From NCBI GenBank assembly GCA_900555665.1, contig USLX01000045.1, forward strand, positions 1-16,193: 16,193 nucleotides of DNA, in the 5' to 3' direction. The stretch is from an uncultured Eubacteriales bacterium. Its GTDB lineage: Bacteria > Bacillota > Clostridia > Oscillospirales > Oscillospiraceae. Positions 5,328 to 12,058 of this stretch are shown here, piece by piece. Below the pieces are notes generated by a model. The model was not told the origin of the DNA. It saw only the letters and a list, made by a program, of their open reading frames with translations, and did no database searches. Numbering within the stretch: position 1 is the stretch's first letter; each line of letters begins with the position of its first letter. The position numbers and the translations under genes were made by a program.

Positions 5328-7505
5328 TCAAACCGCATTTGTAAGCGCTTCTGCTTCGCGGCGCTGGCAAGTCAAGAGCAAAATCTGCCGCTCCTTTGCC
5401 GCTTCCTGCAGCACCGCCAGCGCGCGGCGAAGCCGCATATCATCAAAGCACACCAACGCATCATCCAGAATCACCGGCGTTCCTTCCGGCAGCGCCAGGC
5501 GGCAGATTGCCAGCCGAAGCGCCAAATACAGCGCATCCTGTGTCCCGGCGCTTAAGTATCCGCCCGGGCGGAGTGTCGGTTCGGCCGCCTCACCTGCCAT
5601 GACATCCATCTGTCGGTCAAGCAGCATGCGGTCGTATTTCCCACCGGTCAGCGCGGAGAAGAGTTTTCCAGTTTCTTCCATTACGGCTGGTGCAAAACGC
5701 TTTTGCAGCTCTGTTGCGGCATTTTCAACGGCATTTTGCGCCAACTCTGCGGCAGTATATTGCTGCTCCAGCATGCGGATGCGAGCGGCAAGCTGCTCTT
5801 GCCGAGCGGCAAGGGCTGCGGGATCGCCCAGCGCAGCCAGCGCCCCGCGGTTTTGATCGAGACGGGATTGGAGGGAGGCGGCCTCCATGTCGATTTGTAT
5901 CAATTCTGCCTGAACGGCTGCGGGTGTATATGCGGCGAGATTGCGGGTGGGGAGCGGCTGTTCCTGCAGATCCGCAAGGGCGGCGGCAACGGCATTGTAC
6001 TGCGCTTGCGCCTGGGCAGCGGCTTGCTTTGCGGCAGAAAGGCCGTCCCATGCGGCAAGCGCTGCGGCAACGGCGCGGCTGGCATCATCCAGCGAGCGCA
6101 CATCTGCGGCAAGCATTGCGGCACTGCCGAGGAGCTGGTCAGTCTGGCGGGTCTTCTCTTCGAGCAGGCGCTGGCGCTGCGCGGCGGCGTACGACTGCTG
6201 CTCGCGGATTTGCTGCCACGCGGCAAGGCGCGCGGCGTATTCTGCGGCATAGGTCGTAAATTCGTCGCGGCTGCGGTTTTCGTAGCGCGCGAGGAGGGCC
6301 TGGGCGGCATCCATATTGGCTTCATAGCGGCAGTTATGCCGGCGGTTCAGGAAAAATATTACAATTCCGACCAAGGCCAGCGCGGCGCTGGCGGCGCAGA
6401 GCGGCAGATTTTGCAGCACGGCGCCGCAGACCACAGCGGCTGCGGCAAAAAGCAGGATGGCAAGGATGCTCCAGATCAGGGGCCGGTGTCGAAGGGCGGT
6501 GAGACGGTCGAATTCCCGGCCGTCACGCGCGGCCCGCTCTAAAAGCTGCGCCTCGGGCACGCCGCGGAACACCTCCGGGCAGCAGGGCGCGGGAGGCGGA
6601 TCGGGCGGCGCAGGCGGAACGGCCATGGATTGCACCGCACGGATGCGGGCCTGGAGGTCTTCAAGCGTTTCGCGCGGAGGGAGCTTTGCGGTGCGGGCCT
6701 GCGCACCGGAAAGGCGGTTGCTTGCGTCGATGAACGCGGCCTTCGCGTCCGTCTTCTGCCGGAGCTTTTTCTGATTTTCCAGAATGGTCAGGCCGGACTG
6801 GATCTCCTGCAGCTCCGCGCGGCGCGCAGCGAGCGTCTGGCTGCGCTGGAGCAGCGCGGCGTCGCTTTGCAGGGAGCTCTGCCACTTGCAAAGCGCGGCC
6901 TCCGTCCCAGCAAGCTGCGCCTCGGCCTCCGGGAGAAGGCCGGTTTTATTGTGGCGGAGGCGGTTTTTCCGGTCGCGCAGGCGGCGGGTGGTTTCGGCAG
7001 CGCTGACCGTCTCTTCGCCGCTGGTGACAAGGCTGGCCATGCGCCGCTCCAGCGCGCTGTCGGCACCGACGGTGAGGCCGAGCTGCCGGACAAAGGCGCT
7101 GCGCTCAAAAACGCTGCGCTCTACACCGAGCAGCACCAGGCCGCAGTTTTCCGCCGTCAGCCCCTCGACCGGCGCGCCGGTCTGCTTTTCATACGCGCGG
7201 AACTGCCCCATCGGAATACGCCCCCGGCTTGTGCGCTCGAGGACGATGACCCTCCCCTTCCATTCGAGTTCCAGCGTCCCCTCCATGGGTGCGCCGGACC
7301 AGGGCTTATACTTCGTCTTGGCTGGGATGGAGCCGGTCTTTGCCCGCTCGGCGGTATCGATGCCATAGAACATGGCAAGCAAAAACTGTGCCCAGGTGGA
7401 TTTTCCGCTCTCATTTGGGAGCGTGAGAACGTTGAGGCCCTCTTTGAGCTCCAGCTCCGCATGCTGCAGACAGCCGAAGCTCGCGTGCATCCGCAGGATG
7501 GTCAT
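5328..7505 (-). CDS. yhaN: YhaN-like AAA ATPase (SbcC/Rad50 type) with membrane hairpin
   Basis: A 725-residue SMC-like ATPase. Walker A is LPNESGKST near 29-37. The C-terminal head holds the signature LSAGTQDALYLALRLAI (from 651) and Walker B VILDDALVCFDD (678-689). Long Ala/Gln/Leu-rich coiled-coil segments lie between. Near the middle there is a proline-rich stretch (296-310) followed by two hydrophobic segments (about 343-362 and 367-387), as in Bacillus YhaN, which is thought to place the coiled-coil tips at the membrane. The partner is the nuclease yhaO, whose stop overlaps this start by ATGA, so translation is coupled. By analogy with SbcCD/Mre11-Rad50 it probably drives ATP-dependent processing of DNA ends or hairpins. 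The exact role of YhaON is not settled. Confidence 0.9.
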   Translation of the reverse strand: MTILRMHASFGCLQHAELELKEGLNVLTLPNESGKSTWAQFLLAMFYGIDTAERAKTGSIPAKTKYKPWSGAPMEGTLELEWKGRVIVLERTSRGRIPMGQFRAYEKQTGAPVEGLTAENCGLVLLGVERSVFERSAFVRQLGLTVGADSALERRMASLVTSGEETVSAAETTRRLRDRKNRLRHNKTGLLPEAEAQLAGTEAALCKWQSSLQSDAALLQRSQTLAARRAELQEIQSGLTILENQKKLRQKTDAKAAFIDASNRLSGAQARTAKLPPRETLEDLQARIRAVQSMAVPPAPPDPPPAPCCPEVFRGVPEAQLLERAARDGREFDRLTALRHRPLIWSILAILLFAAAAVVCGAVLQNLPLCAASAALALVGIVIFFLNRRHNCRYEANMDAAQALLARYENRSRDEFTTYAAEYAARLAAWQQIREQQSYAAAQRQRLLEEKTRQTDQLLGSAAMLAADVRSLDDASRAVAAALAAWDGLSAAKQAAAQAQAQYNAVAAALADLQEQPLPTRNLAAYTPAAVQAELIQIDMEAASLQSRLDQNRGALAALGDPAALAARQEQLAARIRMLEQQYTAAELAQNAVENAATELQKRFAPAVMEETGKLFSALTGGKYDRMLLDRQMDVMAGEAAEPTLRPGGYLSAGTQDALYLALRLAICRLALPEGTPVILDDALVCFDDMRLRRALAVLQEAAKERQILLLTCQRREAEALTNAV

Positions 7506-8584
7506 AGCTCCTCCCTCCCTTCGATGGCGGCAAGCAGCATCCGCGCAGCGAGCGCGGCGGTGCGCCGCGTGTCGTCATCCGGCGCGTTGTCGTAGTCCGC
7601 TTTAAGTGTTTGAAGCGCGAGGCCGCGCAGGGTGTCCTCCCCCGCGCCAGCCCAGAGGTCCCGCTTCGGAACGGTCTCGTCGCGGAGGGTCAGGCTGAAA
7701 AAGCATGGGGCGAAGCGGGCATAGAGCGCGTTCAGATCGGGCCGCGCCGCCTCGCCGGTGAGAATGATGCGGTAGATATCCGCAGACGGATCGGCGGGAA
7801 GCGCGGCAGAAATGGCGGCGGAGGCATCGTCTCCGGCGGCAACACGCAGAATTTCATAGTTCCGGCCGCCGAGGGGGAAAAATTCGAGGGAGCAATCGGT
7901 GTCCGTGAGTGTGACGAGGCAGGCGCCCTTTTCCCCCAGCTCGTCGAAACCGCGGCCCATGGTGCAGCCGGGCCAGGCGTAGGCTGTGCCGCCCGCACGG
8001 AGCAGTCCGCTTGACTGGTGGATATGCCCGAGGGCCAGATAGCGCAGGCCGGAGGCGGCGATCTGCTCTTTTGTGAGGGCGTTATAGGGGCTGTTCGGGT
8101 TCAGCGCGTCGCCGTGGAGCACCATGACGTTTGTCCAGCCGTCCTGCGGGGCGGAAAACCCATCCAGAAGGCCGGATTCGTAGGCAGACTCGAAGCCCGC
8201 GCCGAAGACGCGGCAGCGGAGGCCCGGAAGCTCGACAGCGGAGGTCGTGCGCGAGGTGAAGAGATGGACGTTTTCCGGCCAGGGCGCCGTGCGATACGGC
8301 GAGGAAGGGAGGGCGGGATCGTGGTTTCCCGGCGCGAGGAAGACCGGGCAAGGGCAGGCGGAAAAGGCCGCGAGCAGGGCTTCGACGGTCTCGGGCGCGA
8401 CCACTTCGCCATCGAAGACGTCGCCTGCGAGGAGCAGGGCATCGCAGCCGTGGATGCGGCAGAGCTCGGCGAGCCTGCCCGGAAGCGCACGCTGCTCTTT
8501 ACGGCGCGCGGCGGCCTGCTCGGGGCTGAGGCCGGAAAAGGGAGAATCGAGATGCAGATCGGCGGCATGGAGAAATTTAATCAA
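7502..8584 (-). CDS. yhaO: YhaO-like DNA repair exonuclease (metallophosphoesterase, SbcD/Mre11 type)
   Basis: A 360-residue calcineurin-like phosphoesterase of the SbcD/Mre11 family. Metal-binding motifs are in the right order: DLH (9-11, Asp9 and His11), GDVFD (54-58), GNHD (86-89), HGD (157-159) and GHIHQ (186-190). The C-terminal part probably contacts the ATPase. The start is TTG: the frame has no ATG near the conserved KFLHAADLH opening, and an AGAGGG site lies upstream. That TTG falls inside the end of ymdB (8-nt overlap), so translation is likely coupled. The stop overlaps yhaN by ATGA. Together the two gene products would form an Mre11-Rad50-like nuclease complex. The family call is firm; the substrate is inferred. 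Confidence 0.93.
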   Translation of the reverse strand: MIKFLHAADLHLDSPFSGLSPEQAAARRKEQRALPGRLAELCRIHGCDALLLAGDVFDGEVVAPETVEALLAAFSACPCPVFLAPGNHDPALPSSPYRTAPWPENVHLFTSRTTSAVELPGLRCRVFGAGFESAYESGLLDGFSAPQDGWTNVMVLHGDALNPNSPYNALTKEQIAASGLRYLALGHIHQSSGLLRAGGTAYAWPGCTMGRGFDELGEKGACLVTLTDTDCSLEFFPLGGRNYEILRVAAGDDASAAISAALPADPSADIYRIILTGEAARPDLNALYARFAPCFFSLTLRDETVPKRDLWAGAGEDTLRGLALQTLKADYDNAPDDDTRRTAALAARMLLAAIEGREEL

Positions 8585-9353
8585 GGAGTTTCACCCTCTC
8601 TACATTGGTGCAGCGGCGCGTGGATGGGTCGATGGTAAAGACCGTGCCGCAGAGCAGGACGGGGCCGTCGGCCGGCTCATAGCGGCTGGTCAGCTCGCCC
8701 CGGAATTTGGCGATGGATTGCGCGGGGCGGATGCCGATGACGGACTGCGCCGGGCCGGTCATGCCGAGGTCGGTCTGATAGCCGAGGCCATTCGGCAGGA
8801 TCTGTTCGTCCGCCGTCGGGACGTGCGTATGCGTGCCCCAGAGGGCCGAGACCTTGCCGTCAAGGTAGTAGGCCATGGCGAGCTTTTCGCTTGTGGCCTC
8901 GGCGTGGAAGTCGATGAGGGTGGGGATCGTGCCGACGTCCTTCAGAATTTTATCCACGACGCGGAACGGATTGTCCGGCGTGAAGTCCATTGCGCAGCGG
9001 CCGATGAGGTTTACGACGGCGACGGGGCCCGCGTTCGTCTCGAACACGCCCCAGCCGCGGCCCGGAAGGCTCGGCGCGAGGTTGGCCGGGCGGAGGATAT
9101 CGCGGTGATCGTCAAGATAGGTGCAAATCTCGCGGCGGCCGAAGGTATGGTTGCCGAGCGTGATGACGTCGGCCCCGGCGTCAAAAATCAGATCGGCCTG
9201 ACGCGGGAGGATGCCGACACCGTTGGCATTTTCGCCGTTGACAACGCAGAAGTCGACCTTGTAGAGCCGCTTCAGGCTGCGCAGGTGGCGGCTGAGATAG
9301 GAAAGGCCCGGCAGACTCACCACGTCGCCGACAGCCAGAACTCGAAATTCCAT
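8577..9353 (-). CDS. ymdB: YmdB-type 2',3'-cyclic-nucleotide phosphodiesterase (TIGR00282 metallophosphoesterase)
   Basis: A 258-residue cytoplasmic metallophosphoesterase. The start MEFRVLAVGD is chosen over an ATG nine bases upstream because that ATG lies inside the AAGGATGG ribosome binding site. Dimetal-site motifs are visible: GD (9-10), NGEN (39-42), GNHTF (67-71), DFHAE with His150, and GTHTHVPTAD with His175 and His177. Bacillus YmdB hydrolyses 2',3'-cyclic nucleotides and affects biofilm, motility and RNA turnover; its direct target is not settled. It is the first gene of an overlapping operon with yhaO and yhaN. In Bacillus it sits beside rny instead, so this placement differs. A divergent extended -10 promoter pair lies just upstream. 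Confidence 0.93.
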   Translation of the reverse strand: MEFRVLAVGDVVSLPGLSYLSRHLRSLKRLYKVDFCVVNGENANGVGILPRQADLIFDAGADVITLGNHTFGRREICTYLDDHRDILRPANLAPSLPGRGWGVFETNAGPVAVVNLIGRCAMDFTPDNPFRVVDKILKDVGTIPTLIDFHAEATSEKLAMAYYLDGKVSALWGTHTHVPTADEQILPNGLGYQTDLGMTGPAQSVIGIRPAQSIAKFRGELTSRYEPADGPVLLCGTVFTIDPSTRRCTNVERVKLLD

Positions 9354-9385
9354 GAAAACCATCCTTGCTGTTCTTCTTTTTCAAG

Positions 9386-9394
9386 AGTATAACA
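9386..9394 (-). promoter_or_regulatory. Predicted extended -10 promoter of the ymdB-yhaO-yhaN operon
   Basis: The minus strand reads ATGTTATACT: TATACT (9386-9391) preceded by TGT, an extended -10 motif that can work without a good -35. No recognisable -35 lies 17 nt upstream. The distance to the ymdB start is about 33 nt. It lies 23 nt from the divergent plus-strand -10. Confidence 0.55.
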
Positions 9395-9414
9395 TTTTCT
9401 TTTTGATTTTACCA

Positions 9415-9423
9415 TGGTATACT
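9415..9423 (+). promoter_or_regulatory. Predicted extended -10 promoter of the sigma/anti-sigma pair
   Basis: The plus strand reads ATGGTATACT: TATACT (9418-9423) preceded by TGG. No clear TTGACA lies 17 nt upstream, nor an obvious ECF-type AAC motif. It starts the sigma gene transcript about 45 nt ahead of the TTG codon. Overlap with the divergent ymdB promoter could couple the two units. Confidence 0.5.
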
Positions 9424-9473
9424 GAAACCACGGATTAAATTTTTCGTCTTTTGGGGCGAGAGGGGGAATCGAA

Positions 9474-10034
9474 TTGGAGGATTCCAAAATTATTGATCTT
9501 TACTGGGCAAGAAAGGAACAGGCTCTTGAAGAGACAGATGCAAAGTACGGCAACTATTGCCGTACCATAGCCCGGAATATTCTGCGAAATTTTGAGGATA
9601 CCGAGGAGTGTGTCAGCGACACCTGGCTGCACGCATGGAACTCGATGCCGCCGCAGCGGCCGGGAGTGCTCTCGGCGTTTCTCGGGCGCATCACGCGCAA
9701 TCTGTCCTTCGACCGCTGCAAATATCAGCAGGCGGCCAAGCGCGGCGGCGGAGCGCTCCCGCTGGCGCTGGAGGAGCTCGGCGAGTGCATCCCGGCATCC
9801 GGCCGCGTGGAGCATGCGCTGGAGCAGAAGGAGCTGGCCGCAACAATCGACCGCTTTCTGCGGACGCTGCCGGAGAAGGAGTGTAATCTGTTTCTGCGGC
9901 GGTATTGGTACGTCGACTCCATCTCGGTCATTGCAGACCGGTATGGTATGAAGGAGAACACGGTGAAGTCCATCCTGTTCCGGACGCGCGAGAAGCTGCG
10001 CAAATTCCTCGGAGAGGAGGGGATCGCCGTATGA
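9474..10034 (+). CDS. RNA polymerase sigma-70 family (ECF-type) factor
   Basis: A 186-residue two-domain sigma factor that would direct RNA polymerase to a stress- or envelope-responsive regulon. Region 2 spans about residues 8-90, with AKYGNYCRTIARNIL, the DTEECVSDTWLHAW segment typical of -10 recognition, and RITRNLSFDRCKYQQAAKR. Region 4 spans about 115-180 and includes the helix-turn-helix DSISVIADRYGMKENTVKSILFRTREKLRKFL for -35 contact. Region 3 is missing, as expected for the ECF group. The start is TTG, supported by GAGAGGGGG seven bases upstream. The stop overlaps the next gene by ATGA, and that gene looks like its anti-sigma factor. The regulon is unknown. Confidence 0.92.
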   Translation: MEDSKIIDLYWARKEQALEETDAKYGNYCRTIARNILRNFEDTEECVSDTWLHAWNSMPPQRPGVLSAFLGRITRNLSFDRCKYQQAAKRGGGALPLALEELGECIPASGRVEHALEQKELAATIDRFLRTLPEKECNLFLRRYWYVDSISVIADRYGMKENTVKSILFRTREKLRKFLGEEGIAV

Positions 10035-10885
10035 GAGAAGAAACACTCTTTCGGGCCATCGGCGACGTCGGCGATGACCTGATCGCGCGGGCGGACGAAC
10101 CCGTACAGAAGAAAACGCCCGTCCGGTGGGCAGGGCTTGCGGCGCTGGCTGCATGCTGCCTGATCGCGGTTGGGCTGGCGAGGCTCGTGACGATGAGCAT
10201 GGGCAACACATCGGATTCCACCGCGGCATTGGACGCGGCCGCGCCGGAGACGCCGATGATGCAGGCCGCCGAGGAAGAAGCCAAGAGCGGCAGCGCAGAA
10301 AACGGTGCGCTGAAGTTGGAAAGTGCGGACGAGGTAATGGACGCGGCAGAAGCTCCGGCGGAGACGGAGGATGCCAAGCCTGCAGAAGGCACGCCGGCGG
10401 ATTCCGTGGAGATGTGGACGATCGGGCCGCTGACGCTGGGCATGACGGGCGATGAAATTCAGGAGATCCTCGGTGCGCCGGACGCTGAGAGCAACAGCGG
10501 GCCGGTGGAAGAGACGGATGGAAGTTTGCGCGTGTGCTGGTTCTACAAGATCGACAATGATTCGGAGCTTCTCTATTCCGTGAAGCTCGATCTGGCGGAT
10601 TTCGGCGACGGATGGCGGCTGGACGAGGTCACGGTGTGGCCGAACGTCGAATGGAAGACAGCGGAGGGCATCGGCATCGGCAGCACGGAGGACGAGGTCC
10701 GCGCGGCGTATCCGGACGCGGAGACGAAGGACAGTACGCTCGTGCAGGACGATGTGGAAATTCCGCGGACGTTCTTCACCATCGGTGAGGGACGGACGAA
10801 GCTGCGGATCATGGTACGGGACGGAAAGGTCGCGAATCTGAATCTCGGGACGTTCTTCGAGGAGCCGCCGATGGATATGGATTAA
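10031..10885 (+). CDS. Putative membrane-anchored anti-sigma factor with exported two-repeat domain
   Basis: A 284-residue protein. The short N-terminus, REETLFRAIGDVGDDLIARA (2-21), is of the kind seen in proteins encoded beside clostridial ECF sigma genes. One membrane segment follows (about 32-54), then an acidic Ala/Pro/Glu-rich linker (55-127). The C-terminal exported domain (128-284) has two copies of a similar unit: IGPLTLGMTGDEIQEILGAPDAE (131-153) and AEGIGIGSTEDEVRAAYPDAE (211-231). This Gly-x-Thr-x-Asp-Glu-(hydrophobic) pattern resembles SmpA/BamE or BLIP-like folds. The start is the ATG overlapping the sigma stop; the frame is open further upstream, but that lies inside the sigma gene. 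Likely role: hold the sigma factor inactive at the membrane until an outside signal acts. The anti-sigma role rests on position and layout, not on a recognised anti-sigma domain. Confidence 0.75.
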   Translation: MREETLFRAIGDVGDDLIARADEPVQKKTPVRWAGLAALAACCLIAVGLARLVTMSMGNTSDSTAALDAAAPETPMMQAAEEEAKSGSAENGALKLESADEVMDAAEAPAETEDAKPAEGTPADSVEMWTIGPLTLGMTGDEIQEILGAPDAESNSGPVEETDGSLRVCWFYKIDNDSELLYSVKLDLADFGDGWRLDEVTVWPNVEWKTAEGIGIGSTEDEVRAAYPDAETKDSTLVQDDVEIPRTFFTIGEGRTKLRIMVRDGKVANLNLGTFFEEPPMDMD

Positions 10886-10888
10886 AGG

Positions 10889-10916
10889 AAAAGCTCCCCG
10901 CGAGGGGAGCTTTTTT
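10889..10916 (+). terminator. Intrinsic terminator after the sigma/anti-sigma operon
   Basis: AAAAGCTCCCC pairs with GGGGAGCTTTT around GCGA, and six T's run from 10911. It begins four bases after the anti-sigma stop. Because the stem is flanked by A's and T's it can also act on the minus strand, just past the azlD stop at 10915, making it a shared bidirectional terminator between convergent units. Confidence 0.95.
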
Positions 10917-11241
10917 ATCCGAGGAGCCGGAGCAGGAGCATATAACAAGCGGTGCCGCCGGTGATGCTGAGGAGGGTATTGCCCTTCCAGAGGTGCAGCG
11001 CGGCGGTGAAGGCGGCGGCCAGCTGCGGCAGCCAGGCGGAGAGGCTGGTGAAGGCGGTCGTGCGGAGGCAGTAGACAACGAGGGCCGTCATGATGGCCAT
11101 AGGCAGGACTCGGCCAAGGTAGCGCACCATGCGCGGCACCTTGTGTTTGCCGAAAATCAGGAACGGGAGCAGGCGCTCGCCGAAGGTACAGAGCGCGCAG
11201 ACTGCGATGATGAGGATACTGTAGGAGGTAGAGGCTCTCAT
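10915..11241 (-). CDS. azlD: Branched-chain amino acid transport protein AzlD
   Basis: A 108-residue, highly hydrophobic protein with about four membrane segments. It is the small partner of AzlC; together they export branched-chain amino acids (and 4-azaleucine in Bacillus, giving the name). Family features include TFGERLLPFLIFGKHKVPRMVRYLGRVLPMAIMTALVVYCL in the N-terminal half and a glycine-rich C-terminal helix. The start ATG overlaps the azlC stop (ATGA), so translation is coupled. An in-frame stretch upstream is open to 11556, but that lies inside azlC and is not protein. It ends immediately beside the shared terminator with the anti-sigma gene. Confidence 0.9.
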   Translation of the reverse strand: MRASTSYSILIIAVCALCTFGERLLPFLIFGKHKVPRMVRYLGRVLPMAIMTALVVYCLRTTAFTSLSAWLPQLAAAFTAALHLWKGNTLLSITGGTACYMLLLRLLG

Positions 11242-11942
11242 GGCTGCGCCTCCTTCCCTTCCAGGCGGCCGCGGAGGGCGGCGAGGGCGGCGAGCGTCAC
11301 GAGGAGGGACGGGAGCAGGAAATTGTCCGGCCCGAAGAGCAGCAGGCACAAAGCCGCCGAGATCAGAGAAACTGCGGCGGGGAGGCGGCTGGACGCCCCT
11401 TTGAGCTGATCGACGAGAATGACGATGAACAGCGCCGTCATGGCAAAGTCGATGCCGGTGAGGTCGAAGGGGATGAGCGAGCCTGCAATGCAGCCGAGCA
11501 CGGAGAAGGCAATCCAATAGAGCCAGATGAGCGCCGTATCGAAGACATGCACCCACTTTTCCTCCACGCCCTCCTGCGGGACGTAGGAGCAGAGGAGCGA
11601 ATAGCTCTCATCGGGCAGGCCGTAGATCAGGAAATATTTCCAGGGGCCGTAGGAATTGAACTTGTCCAGAAAGGACAGGCCGTAGAAAATATGGCGGGAA
11701 TTGAGCAGGAGCGAGGTGACGATGACCGTCATAATGGGCGTGGAGGCGGTGAAAAAACCGATCATCAGCATCTGCAGCGAGCCGGCGTAGACAAACAGGC
11801 TGGTCAGCCCCGTCCAGAGGGCGTTATAGCCCGCCTTTGCCATCAGGATGCCGTAGGCCGTGCCGAGCGGAAAAAAGCCGACCAGGATCGGCACGCTGCG
11901 CCGCAGGGCATAGCGGAAGCTGTTTTGGAGGGTTTGATTCAT
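11238..11942 (-). CDS. azlC: Branched-chain amino acid exporter AzlC
   Basis: A 234-residue integral membrane protein of the AzlC family, the large subunit of the AzlCD exporter. Visible family segments are GFFPLGTAYGILMAKAG (about 18-34), FVYAGSLQMLM, LLLNSRHIFYGLSF and GLPDESYSL, spread over several hydrophobic helices. Length is normal. The start is MNQTLQNSFRYALRRSVP, set by AAGGAGT eight bases upstream; a 30-codon in-frame extension to 12032 crosses a promoter and is rejected. It overlaps azlD by 4 nt. No Lrp-like regulator gene lies beside it here, unlike the Bacillus azl operon. Confidence 0.94.
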   Translation of the reverse strand: MNQTLQNSFRYALRRSVPILVGFFPLGTAYGILMAKAGYNALWTGLTSLFVYAGSLQMLMIGFFTASTPIMTVIVTSLLLNSRHIFYGLSFLDKFNSYGPWKYFLIYGLPDESYSLLCSYVPQEGVEEKWVHVFDTALIWLYWIAFSVLGCIAGSLIPFDLTGIDFAMTALFIVILVDQLKGASSRLPAAVSLISAALCLLLFGPDNFLLPSLLVTLAALAALRGRLEGKEAQP

Positions 11943-11975
11943 GGGAATACTCCTTTTGCGGGAAGGGTTTTTGTT

Positions 11976-12004
11976 ATTGTACTGCGCATCAGGCGGCGGC
12001 ACAA
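11976..12004 (-). promoter_or_regulatory. Predicted azlCD promoter
   Basis: On the minus strand TTGTGC (11999-12004) and TACAAT (11976-11981) are separated by exactly 17 nt. The -10 matches consensus at five of six positions; the -35 matches at three. It lies about 34 nt ahead of the azlC ATG, just after the M18 gene's terminator. Confidence 0.55.
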
Positions 12005-12019
12005 GTAGATAAATATACA

Positions 12020-12045
12020 AAATCCCCCGCATCCGCGGGGGATTT
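12020..12045 (-). terminator. Intrinsic terminator after the M18 aminopeptidase gene
   Basis: AAATCCCCCGC pairs with GCGGGGGATTT around a 4-nt loop, 14 nt beyond the M18 stop. On the minus strand it is followed by TTGTATATTT, a moderate U-rich tail. It separates the aminopeptidase transcript from azlCD. Confidence 0.85.
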
Positions 12046-12058
12046 CGCGTATAAAATG

